Positions 1 to 8,924 of a stretch of 64,000 nt of DNA are shown here, in pieces. The translations under genes were made by a program, and so were the position numbers. The notes under the pieces are model-generated. The model saw nothing but the letters and a program-made list of their open reading frames with translations. It was not told the origin of the DNA and made no database searches. Every line of letters starts with the position of its first letter. Positions within the stretch are counted from its first letter, which is position 1. Location of the stretch: NCBI GenBank assembly GCA_905178155.1, contig CAJINV010000004.1:11624177-11688176 (forward strand). The letters run 5' to 3'. Source of the stretch: Amoebophrya sp. A120 (taxonomy: Eukaryota; Sar; Dinophyceae; Syndiniales; Amoebophryaceae).

Positions 1-186
1 GCATCACAGGCTTCGAGAATTCCACTTAATGCGTAATCCGCATGATAAAGCCCTTCTTTCGGTGGCAAGAATTGTGCAACCTTACCTTTGGCTTCTAATC
101 TATGCATGACAGATTTTTGGGTGATGTAAAATGCGCTGCATCACAACTTCGCACAGTTCCAGACCCAGACATATTCGCACCCGATA
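1..186. mobile_element. Introner, family A (cut by window edge)
   Basis: Only the right part is in the window. It ends with a degenerate family A repeat (CCAGACCCAGACATATTCGC, then GATA). The interior matches the copies at 4660-4911 and 30912-31168. It interrupts the last visible exon of the thrombospondin-repeat gene. Confidence 0.75.
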
Positions 187-3100
187 AGCAGCCTGTACTT
201 TTGCATTGAATGTAGCCATGATCGCATCCTGGGTAAAAACGTTCCCACTCCATATTTGCGTAGTCCCCAGCAGGGTGATTCTCATGTTCCATTAGAAACG
301 CTGTCTGTAGGACTTTGTCATGCCATCATCGGGATAAGGCAATCGCGATCGTCGATTTGCGACGCGGCTGCACGAACTAACCAAGCCTAGTACACTGCGG
401 CTCCAAGGCAGGCTGCCCTGCGCAACGGCGAAATCTTGTTGTGATCAAATTTCCATCGCTCTTGATTACTTATGGTGTGGGGAGGCCGTTTTTGCAACTG
501 AGGATACGTCGAAGCACGTATCTTCGGGGTTGTCTACATCCGGCCCCACCGCCGGGTCGCCTCCTTCACAGCTGCACTCGTTCTGCACTGCTACTTGCGT
601 TCCCGCAGCTGCGTCGTGGACTATGAAGTGCAAATATGTCTGGGTCTGGACACCTGTGATGCTGGGCGGCGTATCATGAGGAGGCCACAAGTGCTGGCTC
701 AGCATGACAAGTTTCTGAGCTTCTTGGTGTTGCCTATTCTGCATGACAAACTGCGTTTCTGTATGACAGAAAAATGAGGGTCTTGGGCAGTGTGCGTGAC
801 AAATGAAAATTTAAGAGTCATGTGAGACAAGCATGACAAACTTGCATTCTTCCAGACCCAGACATTTTTGCACTTGATATGGACGAGGTGATAACCATAG
901 TCCACCTCGGTGCAGAATTCACTGTTCTCCGCCGGACAATATGCATTGCAAAAGTACTATCGCACAACTCTAGTACAACTTAAATGGCATGACAAATCGG
1001 CTCAGCATTAGAAAAGAAATTAGTCCACCAAAACGCTGGCTTTGCTATTTAGGAACTAGATTTGTACCGCATGATGCGTGCAATTACTTACTACGAGTGC
1101 GATACTTTTGCACAGATTAGACAAGCTGCCCCGGTGGCCGGCGTCTTACCCCCAGGGCTGGTGCATTGACATTCCCGTAGCTTGCAGCACGTGCCCTGGT
1201 CGGGGTCGGTGGCCGTGTTACAGTTTTGCCGTTTGCAAAATTTAGCTGCGTTGGCGGGGTTGTAGGCCTTGCCTAGGTCTAGACTTTGGTTCGCGGGGTC
1301 CTTCAGGTTCCGACAGTGCTGATTGCTGCCATCCGCCTGCGTGCTGCTGCACTTGGCCGTGGCCTGGCAGCATATTGCGGCATCATCTTGTCGGGTCGCG
1401 GCTGTGGGTGCTGTTGCTCCGATCTTGCCGCAAATCGGACTTTTGCACCCGTTTCTCAAAATGAAAAAACCCCCCTTCGTACTGTACTTAGACTGAGATC
1501 TTTAGAAAGCAGCATTTTCGATGTACAAGTACACAAATCATCTTCATCACTCGGTATTGTTTGAGGCCAGGCATGTTGCGAGACAGATGGTAAGCCTGCG
1601 TAGCGAGTGCAGTTCTTGTTCCTCGGCAAGACACCTGCTTGTGCGATAGTCCAAGCAACAACGAACAGGAATAGCCCAGAAAAAGCAAAAGAAAACCCTG
1701 GCTCTCGTATCTTTATGCAATACAGATTTGTGGCGCACACAAATTGCGCATCGCGTGTCTCTATGGATTGTAAAAATGTCTGGGTCTGGAAGATTCTGAT
1801 ACTTTGGTTGGTTGGTTGGATAGCGCCTGTCGCCGGTGCAGGTCCCGCCCTCCATCGATTGCGATCCGGAGTAGCCGGAACACAAGGCCCTAGTGGCACA
1901 ATCGATCGACGAAGCCCTTTATAACCAGGCCACGGCCATCCGGCTGCCCTGGAGTCATTCGCGGGCCCGGCAACGTCTAGGAGCTACGGATTAGGGATCT
2001 TGATGGGCGAGACAGGTCACAGTCATCCGCCTGCCCATCGAAGACGAGCCAGGTCACAGTCATCCAGCTGCGTTCACAATACGAGCCAGGTCACAGTCAT
2101 CCAGCTGACTGCATAAGAACGTCCCCGGCAGCAATCATCGAAGTGAACCCATGGGAGGAGTCGGGAAATGCCAAAGACAGGAATCCCCTGACACACCCAC
2201 GCCAACTAAACCCAGTAACCACATGTGACGACGTGGGGAAAGGGAGGGTAGACCCCGACTGGCCTACGAGTAAGCCTGATCGCTCCGCTGCGTGTTATTT
2301 TCCCGGGCAAATTTATTTAGACTGAACCCCGGGCACGCCACCCGGAGACGGACGCAGTCCAGTTTTTACAAAGCTCCCGCATAGCGGCTATCTAAATGGG
2401 GCGGGGTCAGTCGTTCACCGAATGGCTCTCGCGAAACAGTGACCAGTGGACCCCATGCAAAAAAGCCTCTGTGGACTGCCCCTCTTTCTTTGCGCTAAGA
2501 CCCGTTTAAGCTAATATCTACTTAGTGCGCTGCTACTACTGCCGCCTGCTACTACTGCCGGGCTGTGGCCCCCCGGCTTGCCGAAGACGAATGGCTTGGG
2601 GCCCCCGGCGGTTTGTTCTTTTTGGCTTTTGCTAGTTTTTGCTTCTGGGCCGGGTCCCGTCGGCTTTCGTTCCGCGGGCACTGCCGCGGCGCTGCTCGCT
2701 CATGCTGCTCGCTCATGCTGCTCACTCCTCCGCTCTCTCGCCTGCTCTCTCTGCGCCATTCTTTCTTCTAAACGCGCTCATGCATTCTGCATAACAGTCT
2801 ACTTGTCATGCACGTGGTTTTGCATGAGCCATGATGTCGGTGATGCATGCCCTAGCTTCACAGATTTTTTGAGGGCTTCTTGATGCCTTTTCCGCATGAC
2901 AAAGGCCGTTTCCGCGTAGCACAATTTGCGTTCTCTTTGCTGCTCATGCAATACAGATTTTTTTGGAATCCAAGTTCAGCATCACAAGTTTCATTCTTCC
3001 AGACCCAGACACTTTTGCATTTGATAGTTTCTCACTGGGCATGTGGACGGGGAGTTTCCCTCACAATACTGTCGTTGGCTTTGTTAGACGAGTAGTACCA

Positions 3101-6100
3101 GCCTTTGTCTGGACTGGACCTTTATCCACTGCAACTATAATGCGTGGGTCTGAGAGAGAGGATGCAAGATTCGTAAAAAATGTCGAACTCCTATGCTCTT
3201 GAACTGCGTTTATTGTGTTTCGCGCATGAGCATCGCTTCGGGTCCGGTGTTGTAATGCAAAAACGCAGATTTTCATACGCGTATACTTACGCATTACAGG
3301 ACCGTTCAATGGTCAGTCGTGCTTGGCTACGTATTTCGGCCAGAAGAAGTTCCTCTCTCACTCCTGCTGTATTTTAGCATTTATAACTTTCGGACCCAGA
3401 CATGTAATTTGCAATGCGTAAATTTTCGAAGCAAAATCCAGCAGAGACGTCGTCTTCGTTATTGCGGGCACTGCATTTCTCGTGGCACACTTCAACGTCT
3501 GGACAGTCACAGGTCTTTTCATCTTTCTGTAACCCTGACACGCATGCGTAGCACGCGCTACTGCTGCTGCTGCTCGGCTTGGGGTTTGGCCAATACTTCA
3601 AAGCGGCACAGGTGCTAGTGGAGCTCGTGATGCCGCTGCCACAGATAGCGCCGTGGCCCCACTTGCAGCTGCCTGGGCCTTCTGTTTTTTTATCAAAATG
3701 AAAAATTGTGCCTCCCCATATCAAAATGGACATCTGCGGCGCGGGATTTGAGTACACAGCTCCGCTTTGTCTTGCATTAAAGGCCTGCAGGCAGATGCAA
3801 AGCCTGGAAAGGGGTGGCCTGAGAGAGGCGCTTAGCATGGCAAACGTCTGCTCTGCCCTGTTGGCGCAGCAACATTACAAATTGCCAGCGAAATGCGGCG
3901 GAGAGTCTGGCTTTGCTCTCTTGCAAGACAGACGCGATTTGTGAAAACAAATTAGCATCACAAATTTTCAAAAGCATGCCGTTCCGCTTTGGGAAGGGCG
4001 GGGGATTCTTCCTTACGGTATTCCCTATACTTTTCGCAGGAGTAATTTTTGTCGTAGTTCTCGTTAGTGGTGCTGCGGGGGCAGCAGGTTTTTTTGCAGT
4101 CTTCGTCCTCCTCAGTGGAGCCAGTCGCACAGGTCCAGCTTCCTATGCCGCAGATTTGGCGAAATATGCTAGTATGCAACTACTTTCTGTGCCGGATTAT
4201 ACGGGAAACCTGTAAAAATGAAAATTGTAGTGCGCACCGCGGTGGTAGTGGTTGCGGTACCTAGGTGGCCATGGCCAGGGGTCCTGACCACACACCAGAC
4301 TTCAGGACGACGAACTACATGTATTTGAAACTAAGTAGTTACCACCCATGCGCAGGTGCTGCGAAAGGTCAGACTAACAAGACCTCGCTTGTCGTCACGT
4401 GTAGCATGGAAAACCGAAACGGGCAGCCTTCATCGAGTGAAGTGCTCTTGGGTACTCCACAGACCAGTATTTTCCTGTTTCAGACACAGGAGATTTGTGC
4501 AATCCCATAAATGGTCGGGTCTGCTCGAGTTCCGTGTAAAAAACACCATCCTTGTCCCACATGTCAGAGCACGACCAATAAGAGCCAGATTCCGGCGGTG
4601 TCTGGGTTCGCGTTCGGGTTTGCGTTCCGACGCCGCAACTTGTGCTACACGGGCCGCAGTATCAAGTGCAAGAATGTCTGGGTCTGGAAGAATACACACT
4701 GGCGATGCGCATTTCAGAACACAGAAAAATCTTTCATGCATAGGCAGCAAAAGTTGCCCACTTTCTGTCACCAAAGCGGGGGATTTGTCATGCGGATTCG
4801 GCATTGCGGAACCTTCTCGAAACCTGTGATGCTAGAGCTTCCATGCCAGACCTTCTGCGTCATGCAAAAACAGCATGACTCTTCCAGACCCAGACATTTT
4901 TGCATTTGATACCCAGTCGCTCCATTCGGACACCCGACAGCCGCAAGGGGGATAGTCGCAAGTTCTCCTCTCTGTCTGCTTGGTAGTCGTTCGGCCGCCT
5001 ACATGGCGTCTTCGCGATCCGCAACCACCGAAACCAAGATCTCCGGGGCAATAATTTCTGGCGTCTCGTTTTCGAATCCTTTCTTTCTGATCCACCTGGT
5101 CCTTTCCGCATACGCCTTCCTCGGGTAGCGACTTATCCCAACTTTCCCAGCCTGTCCATTCCTCGTGACTGTAACACGGGTCCTTGTCAAATAAACCAAC
5201 AACTTTACATTTGCCCCGTGCCGGCTGCCAGTCCGAGTCCGTCGTGCTGGTTGTGCAAACTGCTGCATACGTGGGCTCGTTTACCCCGTGCTGCGCCACG
5301 TCAACGGGGCTGGTGGAACAAGGCACTGAGGAAAAAGATGACGCAGCGGCTTGGTCGTCCCTTGGCACCTGACGCGCGACCGTCAATCCGAGGACTCGCT
5401 TGCTCACGTTTGCTTCTGTTGCTTCCTGCGCGCTGCGAAGAGGCTCCTTCTGCAGCCCGGGTTGGTCGGCTTGCTGGTCGGTCTCGAGTACGAACGGACC
5501 GCTAGGCATGTGTTCCAGGATCCTGGGGGGATCCTCGATATCGTCCTCGCCGGTGTCGTCCCCGCCGATGTCGTCAAGCGCAGGTTCGAATCGTATCCTA
5601 TGCAAAAGCATCGCACTCGTGGTAATTGCAATAAGTGAACTACATGACTGTGGTGCATCTGCGTCCTTTCCAGAATCGAAATCCATTTTCACGCTGAGCA
5701 AGTTTGGATGTACACAAATATGCAATTTTCGCTGCCAGTGCGATGTTTTTGCAACCAATGCACAGCTACCTCGAAGTCATCCTGCGAATTTTCCTCGCCG
5801 TGGTCGTCCTCACTCGTGCCGGCTGCGTCTTCTATCAAACAGAAAAGCTAAGGCACGCGATCCATACCAAACGCTACATTTTTGTCGCTGAAAAGCTCTG
5901 TCATGCGGAGACCACAGGCGGAGACCACAGGACAGGCAATCTTCTGTCATGCAGAGTGCAGTTTGGAATGCGTTGTGGCGGTTAGACTGATGGTCATGTG
6001 TCTAACTTAAACAGATGGCTCCACAATCAAAAACTTTTATCATGCTCAGCCATAAAAAAAGATCCACTTGTGGCACTAAAAGCCGCGACGTACTTAGACG

Positions 6101-7937
6101 GGAGTCAAGACAGCTAAAACTAAAAGAAACTATACAGCACAGAGGACTAAATACTTTCTGGTATGCTGAGTGTACATTTCTGTCGTGGGATCATATCATC
6201 TTCGTCAGCCCCCTCTTCGGGGGAATTTTCTCCGTGGTCTACCGAATGGCCGTGAAGCAAGCGTAAATCATGCGTCCTCTCCGTTGGAGGTGCAAGATCT
6301 ACCTGCGCAGCTGATGGCCTGTGGCTCTTCCCCCTTGATTTGGCGCTCTCAAGCGTTACATTGATCGCTGTCATATGGCTGCTTGTTGGTTTGTCATGCA
6401 GAACCTGTGTCACTGGCGCATCTTGATTCTGCATGATCTAGCTACCTCGAATGACAAGTCTCCAACGCACGGAACGGCATGGAAATCCGCTCCGAACAAC
6501 GTGTCATGCTGGAAGCGCTATCCTCCTCCTTTGCCTTTCGCGCTATCTAATCTTGCATCACAAAGCAAGCAAAAGTCAAAGTCATTCAACAGCGATCAAG
6601 GCAACGTTTCAGAACGCCGTCGCCATAATTGCGCCAGGTAGTTGGCGCTCCACTGCGACTATGAGTTTGCCACCGCTCTCTGTATGCGGTTGGGGGCTTC
6701 GTGGCGGCTGCTTTACTGCGAACGATTCCTGCCGTCTACCGCTTGCGCTTGCATCAGGAGGTTCCTGTTTCTTAGCTGGAAATGCATCCCGACTATGCTC
6801 CTCATGTTGAGGTCGTTGTGCATCGTCCGCAATCGGTGTGGTTGTAGTCTTTGCAGTAGCGTCTGTATCTTCGAAACCCTCTGCGCCACCAATATGCACA
6901 CATACAAGAGCTGTAGTTGCGTTTCTCATACTTCAGCATTGCAGACAAAGACACACTGCAATGGAAAACAATTGCTGCAGGAGCCTTGAGTTGTGTCCTC
7001 TTTCAAACTCAAAAAATGATTTTTGAAATATACAAATTGCGCTGTTTCCACCTGGAGATAGTTCCGTCATGCAGAGACTTGCAATTTGTACGAAGCTGAA
7101 GCACTTGTTTGTTGAATATTACACAGGATACGCAGGAAGAGAATCTGCTGTTGAGGGTGACATCGGTCGCCGCGGCTCATTATCATCATCACGATCCTCG
7201 CGACGGATCACGTGACGGCCACTTGTGAAGACGGATGGCGCGTTTCCTCCTCCTTCGCCTGCTCGTGTCTGGCTTGCATTCGGTGCTGCAAGCTGGTCTT
7301 GTTCCCCCCACTCTTCGCCGCGGACCTCAGCGACCAGCGGCCCCGGTCCTTTTGCTGCGGTTGATTGTGAATCCTCTTGCGGCGGCTGCACATAATCGAC
7401 GTCTCCGTCGGCGAGAAACAGAGACTCACCCGTGCTGAAGTTGCGCGGAAGTAAACTACCGGGGGAGTCAACCAGCTTTACTGCATCTCCGGTTACGTTG
7501 CCTTCGTGCAGCGCTTGAGGCGTCAGAGGAGAAGAGGAAGTGTTCGCAACCGTTGCGAGGTCTACCCCACGACCTGCTGCAATTTCTGTGTGCCTCTCGC
7601 GAGTGGAGTGCAACGCTGTGGCATTCTTGTCAGGCGTTTCTGATGCTGCACTGGGAGTGGCTTGTTGCGGGTCCTGCGCCGTTGTAGTAGAGGCCGAGGA
7701 ACTGTTGTTCGTCCCGGAATAAATAGGACCTCGATCATCGCGCGCAGGAGAGCCGGAGGTGTCCGCGTCTTTAGTTTCCCGCCGGATGACGCGTCGCGCC
7801 CCTATCACGAAGGAAATTGAAGTCGCAGAAAGGCAGGACCGCTGGAAAGCAGAAAAACGCCAGTGGCTGTACAAGTGGACGAGAAGGCAAAACAGAGGGA
7901 CGGAGCCCGTTCCTGCTGTTTTGAAAAACAACCGCAT
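187..7937 (-). CDS. Secreted thrombospondin type 1 repeat / Cys-rich protein (C-terminus beyond window)
   Basis: Exons, high to low: 7937-7131, 6892-6614, 6346-6196, 5832-5765, 5593-4912, 4659-4510, 4164-4021, 3690-3421, 3122-3069, 1453-1120, 939-880, 621-507, 224-187. One 5-nt TSD copy is removed at each junction, except at 6347-6613, where none is needed. About 1032 residues stay in frame up to the left edge. Residues 1-30 look like a signal peptide (ATG at 7937), followed by about 530 residues of Ser/Thr- and acid-rich linker. Two TSP1-like repeats lie at about 590-680. The first has WTGWESW; the second is classic (EWSDWGPCSTSCGVGTQ) and is completed only by splicing out the introner at 4660-4911. 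After that come Cys-rich segments of no family I recognise (CKKTCCP, CDCPDVEVC, CCKLRECQC). TSP1 domains in alveolate parasites often mediate adhesion, so a surface or secreted adhesin is likely by inference. The stop codon read at 3032-3034 lies inside a nested introner, not in an exon. Confidence 0.75.
225..506. mobile_element. Introner, family C
   Basis: Left end CATCCTGGGTAAAAACG (TATC mutated to CATC), right end GGCCGTTTTTGCAACTGAGGATA. TSD gatcg/cgtcg, diverged. Excision joins two Cys-containing exons in frame. Confidence 0.8.
622..879. mobile_element. Introner, family A
   Basis: TIRs TATGAAGTGCAAATATG and CATTTTTGCACTTGATA, with a perfect TSD tggac on both sides. It belongs to the same subfamily as 8994-9249, 43911-44166 and 61923-62172. 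Confidence 0.92.
940..1119. mobile_element. Introner, short family F
   Basis: 180 bp with TIRs TATGCATTGCAAAAGTA and GCGATACTTTTGCACAGATTA. Perfect TSD gacaa. The Cys-rich exons on either side join in frame (GAAC then PAENSEFC). Confidence 0.88.
1762..3026. mobile_element. Introner, family A, nested in a family B introner and itself interrupted
   Basis: TIRs TATGGATTGTAAAAATG at the left and CACTTTTGCATTTGATA at the right. TSD gtctc/gtttc. The right 230 bp match the subfamily of 22319-22580 and 46560-46821. About 1 kb of foreign DNA splits it near its left end. Confidence 0.82.
1805..2799. mobile_element. Unclassified ~1-kb insertion inside the nested introner
   Basis: It begins with a (TTGG)3 microsatellite and is flanked by tactt on both sides, where related introners run straight through. 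Between 2011 and 2110 a unit containing CAGGTCACAGTCATCC occurs three times. The rest is GC-rich and shows no convincing gene. It may be a retroposon in minus orientation with a microsatellite tail. Confidence 0.55.
3123..3420. mobile_element. Introner, family A (diverged)
   Basis: Left end TATCCACTGCAACTATAATG, right end TGTAATTTGCAATGCGTA. TSD acctt/aattt, two mismatches. Frame is kept on excision (CFENS then SPDKGWYY). Confidence 0.72.
3691..4020. mobile_element. Introner, family B (diverged)
   Basis: Left end TATCAAAATGAAAAATTG, right end GGGGATTCTTCCTTACGGTA. Flanks ttttt/ttccc are poorly conserved. Excision keeps the Cys-rich frame open (KYRE then TEGPGSC). Confidence 0.72.
4165..4509. 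mobile_element. Introner, degenerate family A
   Basis: The right end (ATTTGTGCAATCCCATA) is recognisable, and the left end is only loosely similar (TATGCTAGTATGCAACTAC). Flanks cgaaa/aatgg do not match. The boundary is placed by frame continuity (QTRPF then QICGIGSWTC), so the left edge could be off by about 15 bp. Confidence 0.55.
4660..4911. mobile_element. Introner, family A
   Basis: TIRs TATCAAGTGCAAGAATG and CATTTTTGCATTTGATA, TSD cgcag/cccag. It splits a thrombospondin repeat between SEWSDW and GPCSTSCG. Excision restores the canonical motif, which is strong evidence that it is spliced out. Confidence 0.95.
5594..5764. mobile_element. Introner, short family F
   Basis: 171 bp. Left end TATCCTATGCAAAAGCATCG, right end CGATGTTTTTGCAACCAATG followed by CACA. 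Flanks aatcg/gctac have decayed. Excision joins DDFEVA to EPALDDIGG in frame. Confidence 0.7.
5833..6195. mobile_element. Introner, diverged family E-like
   Basis: Left end TATCAAACAGAAAAGCTA, right end ACATTTCTGTCGTGGGATCA followed by TA. TSD tcttc/tcatc. Two acidic exons join in frame (GADEDD then AAGTSEDD). Confidence 0.72.
6347..6613. mobile_element. Introner-like element, separate TIR type
   Basis: 25-bp TIRs: the left begins TCTCAAGCGTTACATTGATC, and the right is its near-perfect inverse ending GATCAAGGCAACGTTTCAGA. The ends differ from families A-F and no clear 5-bp TSD is seen. Removing exactly the TIR-bounded segment keeps the frame. Confidence 0.6.
6893..7130. mobile_element. Introner, unassigned family
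   Basis: The right end (AATATTACACAGGATA) is clear; the left end (TATGCACACATACAAG) is weakly inverse to it. Flanks accaa/cgcag are diverged. Excision joins SLPAG to AEGFEDTD in frame. Confidence 0.55.
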
Positions 7938-8924
7938 CTTCTTTTATTCTGTCATTTTCACACAGACATGCTGACGAATGCTCATGCGGCGCACGAGACA
8001 ATTCGAAAAGACATTTCTGTTTCGACAAGAACAAATAACTGAGGGTTCAGGATCTAAGGTGACCAGCAGTGCGCAACCTTCTAGTATCGCAGGATAAAAT
8101 CAAATTGACATCATCAAAATTGCGATAACATTCTGAAACGACCGGCTAGGGGTCTTCGAACACACCCGCTTGCCTGTTCCAGCGACAAAAGTTTTTTTGC
8201 TTCGCGCGCAACGGGTGGGCATCGACACCGTCGCCGGAGCTTCACTTGCAAGGCATTTTGTATGGTTTGAGAATCTCAATGTGTATTTGAATTTGAGGTG
8301 AAAGCATGAACAATTTCTTTGCGTTTCTTTTTGAGACCCGTTCTGTTCTTTTTTCGTGAGTGCGTCGTGTCGTTCGGATGCAATGAATCACTAAGCTTAG
8401 GCAATATCACCGCTCGGTTTCCCTTTCCTGTGCTGCCGCCACCTTGTTCAGCAGATTCAGAAAGTGCTTCTGTAGTATCGTTTTCTGGGCTTTGGTGTAG
8501 ACTGGGTACCCCGTCCTCGATTGGTGGCCTGTGGGTGGCACCATAACTCCCGTTCCGGCGCGGCGTCGTGGCGGCACGGGTAGGGGTACCGGGGTTGCTA
8601 GATAGTCGTCGCTTTCTTCTATCATCTCCGCAGGATCGTTCATCTTCGTGTTGCCAGGGACGACGTGGTCGACGACTGCGGTGCGAGGTGGGAGGCTATG
8701 GTGGAAATATGATGATTCTTATGATAGTGCACAACTCCAGGGCGTTCTCATTGAAAGGTCGGGCGGGTGTAGTAAGTACTGCTTTAGCTTTGGCCGCTTC
8801 TTCCGGAGTTCGTCATGCAAACAGTGCTCTGAGGCTGAGGGGACGGCAGCAGCGGGATTTGGCTGTATTTATTGATTTGCATGTTGACAAATGAAAGGGG
8901 GAGAGCGGATTTTGCTGTGCACTC
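7938..8924. other. Intergenic stretch between two minus-strand genes
   Basis: It lies between the ATG at 7937 and the stop at 8925. It holds one open frame of modest interest (8407-8643, listed separately) and no introner ends. Nothing else recognisable was seen. Confidence 0.5.
8407..8643 (-). CDS. Possible small hypothetical protein (78 aa)
   Basis: An ATG-initiated frame encoding a Pro/Arg-rich middle (PVPLPVPPRRR) and a basic amphipathic C-terminus (TILQKHFLNLLNKVAAAQ). I do not recognise it. Its length could arise by chance; its only support is a non-random composition and the shared strand with its neighbours. It may instead be untranslated leader of the gene ending at 8925 or starting at 7937. 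Confidence 0.2.
   Translation of the reverse strand: MNDPAEMIEESDDYLATPVPLPVPPRRRAGTGVMVPPTGHQSRTGYPVYTKAQKTILQKHFLNLLNKVAAAQERETER

Larger units (their letters stand above)
1454..3068. mobile_element. Introner, family B, hosting a second introner
   Basis: The left end TCTCAAAATGAAAAAACCCC resembles the family B copy at 3691. The right end (GACGGGGAGTTTCCCTCACA then ATA) is a degenerate family B end like that at 11540. TSD ccgtt/ctgtc, two transitions apart. Removing the 1615 bp joins residues KAND to RCKSPICG in frame and bypasses the apparent stop at 3032. A family A introner (1762-3026) sits inside it. Confidence 0.75.

Noticed and set aside
3032-3034. In-frame TGA that seemed to end the thrombospondin-repeat gene
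   Set aside because: It lies inside a family B introner whose right end is at 3068. Removing 1454-3068 continues the frame into the Cys-rich exon at 1453-1120.
5594-5764. Start of a protein at ATG 5686 with a hydrophobic stretch like a signal peptide
   Set aside because: That ATG and the hydrophobic stretch fall inside a family F introner. Excision links the downstream exon to acidic exons upstream, and the true start is at 7937.
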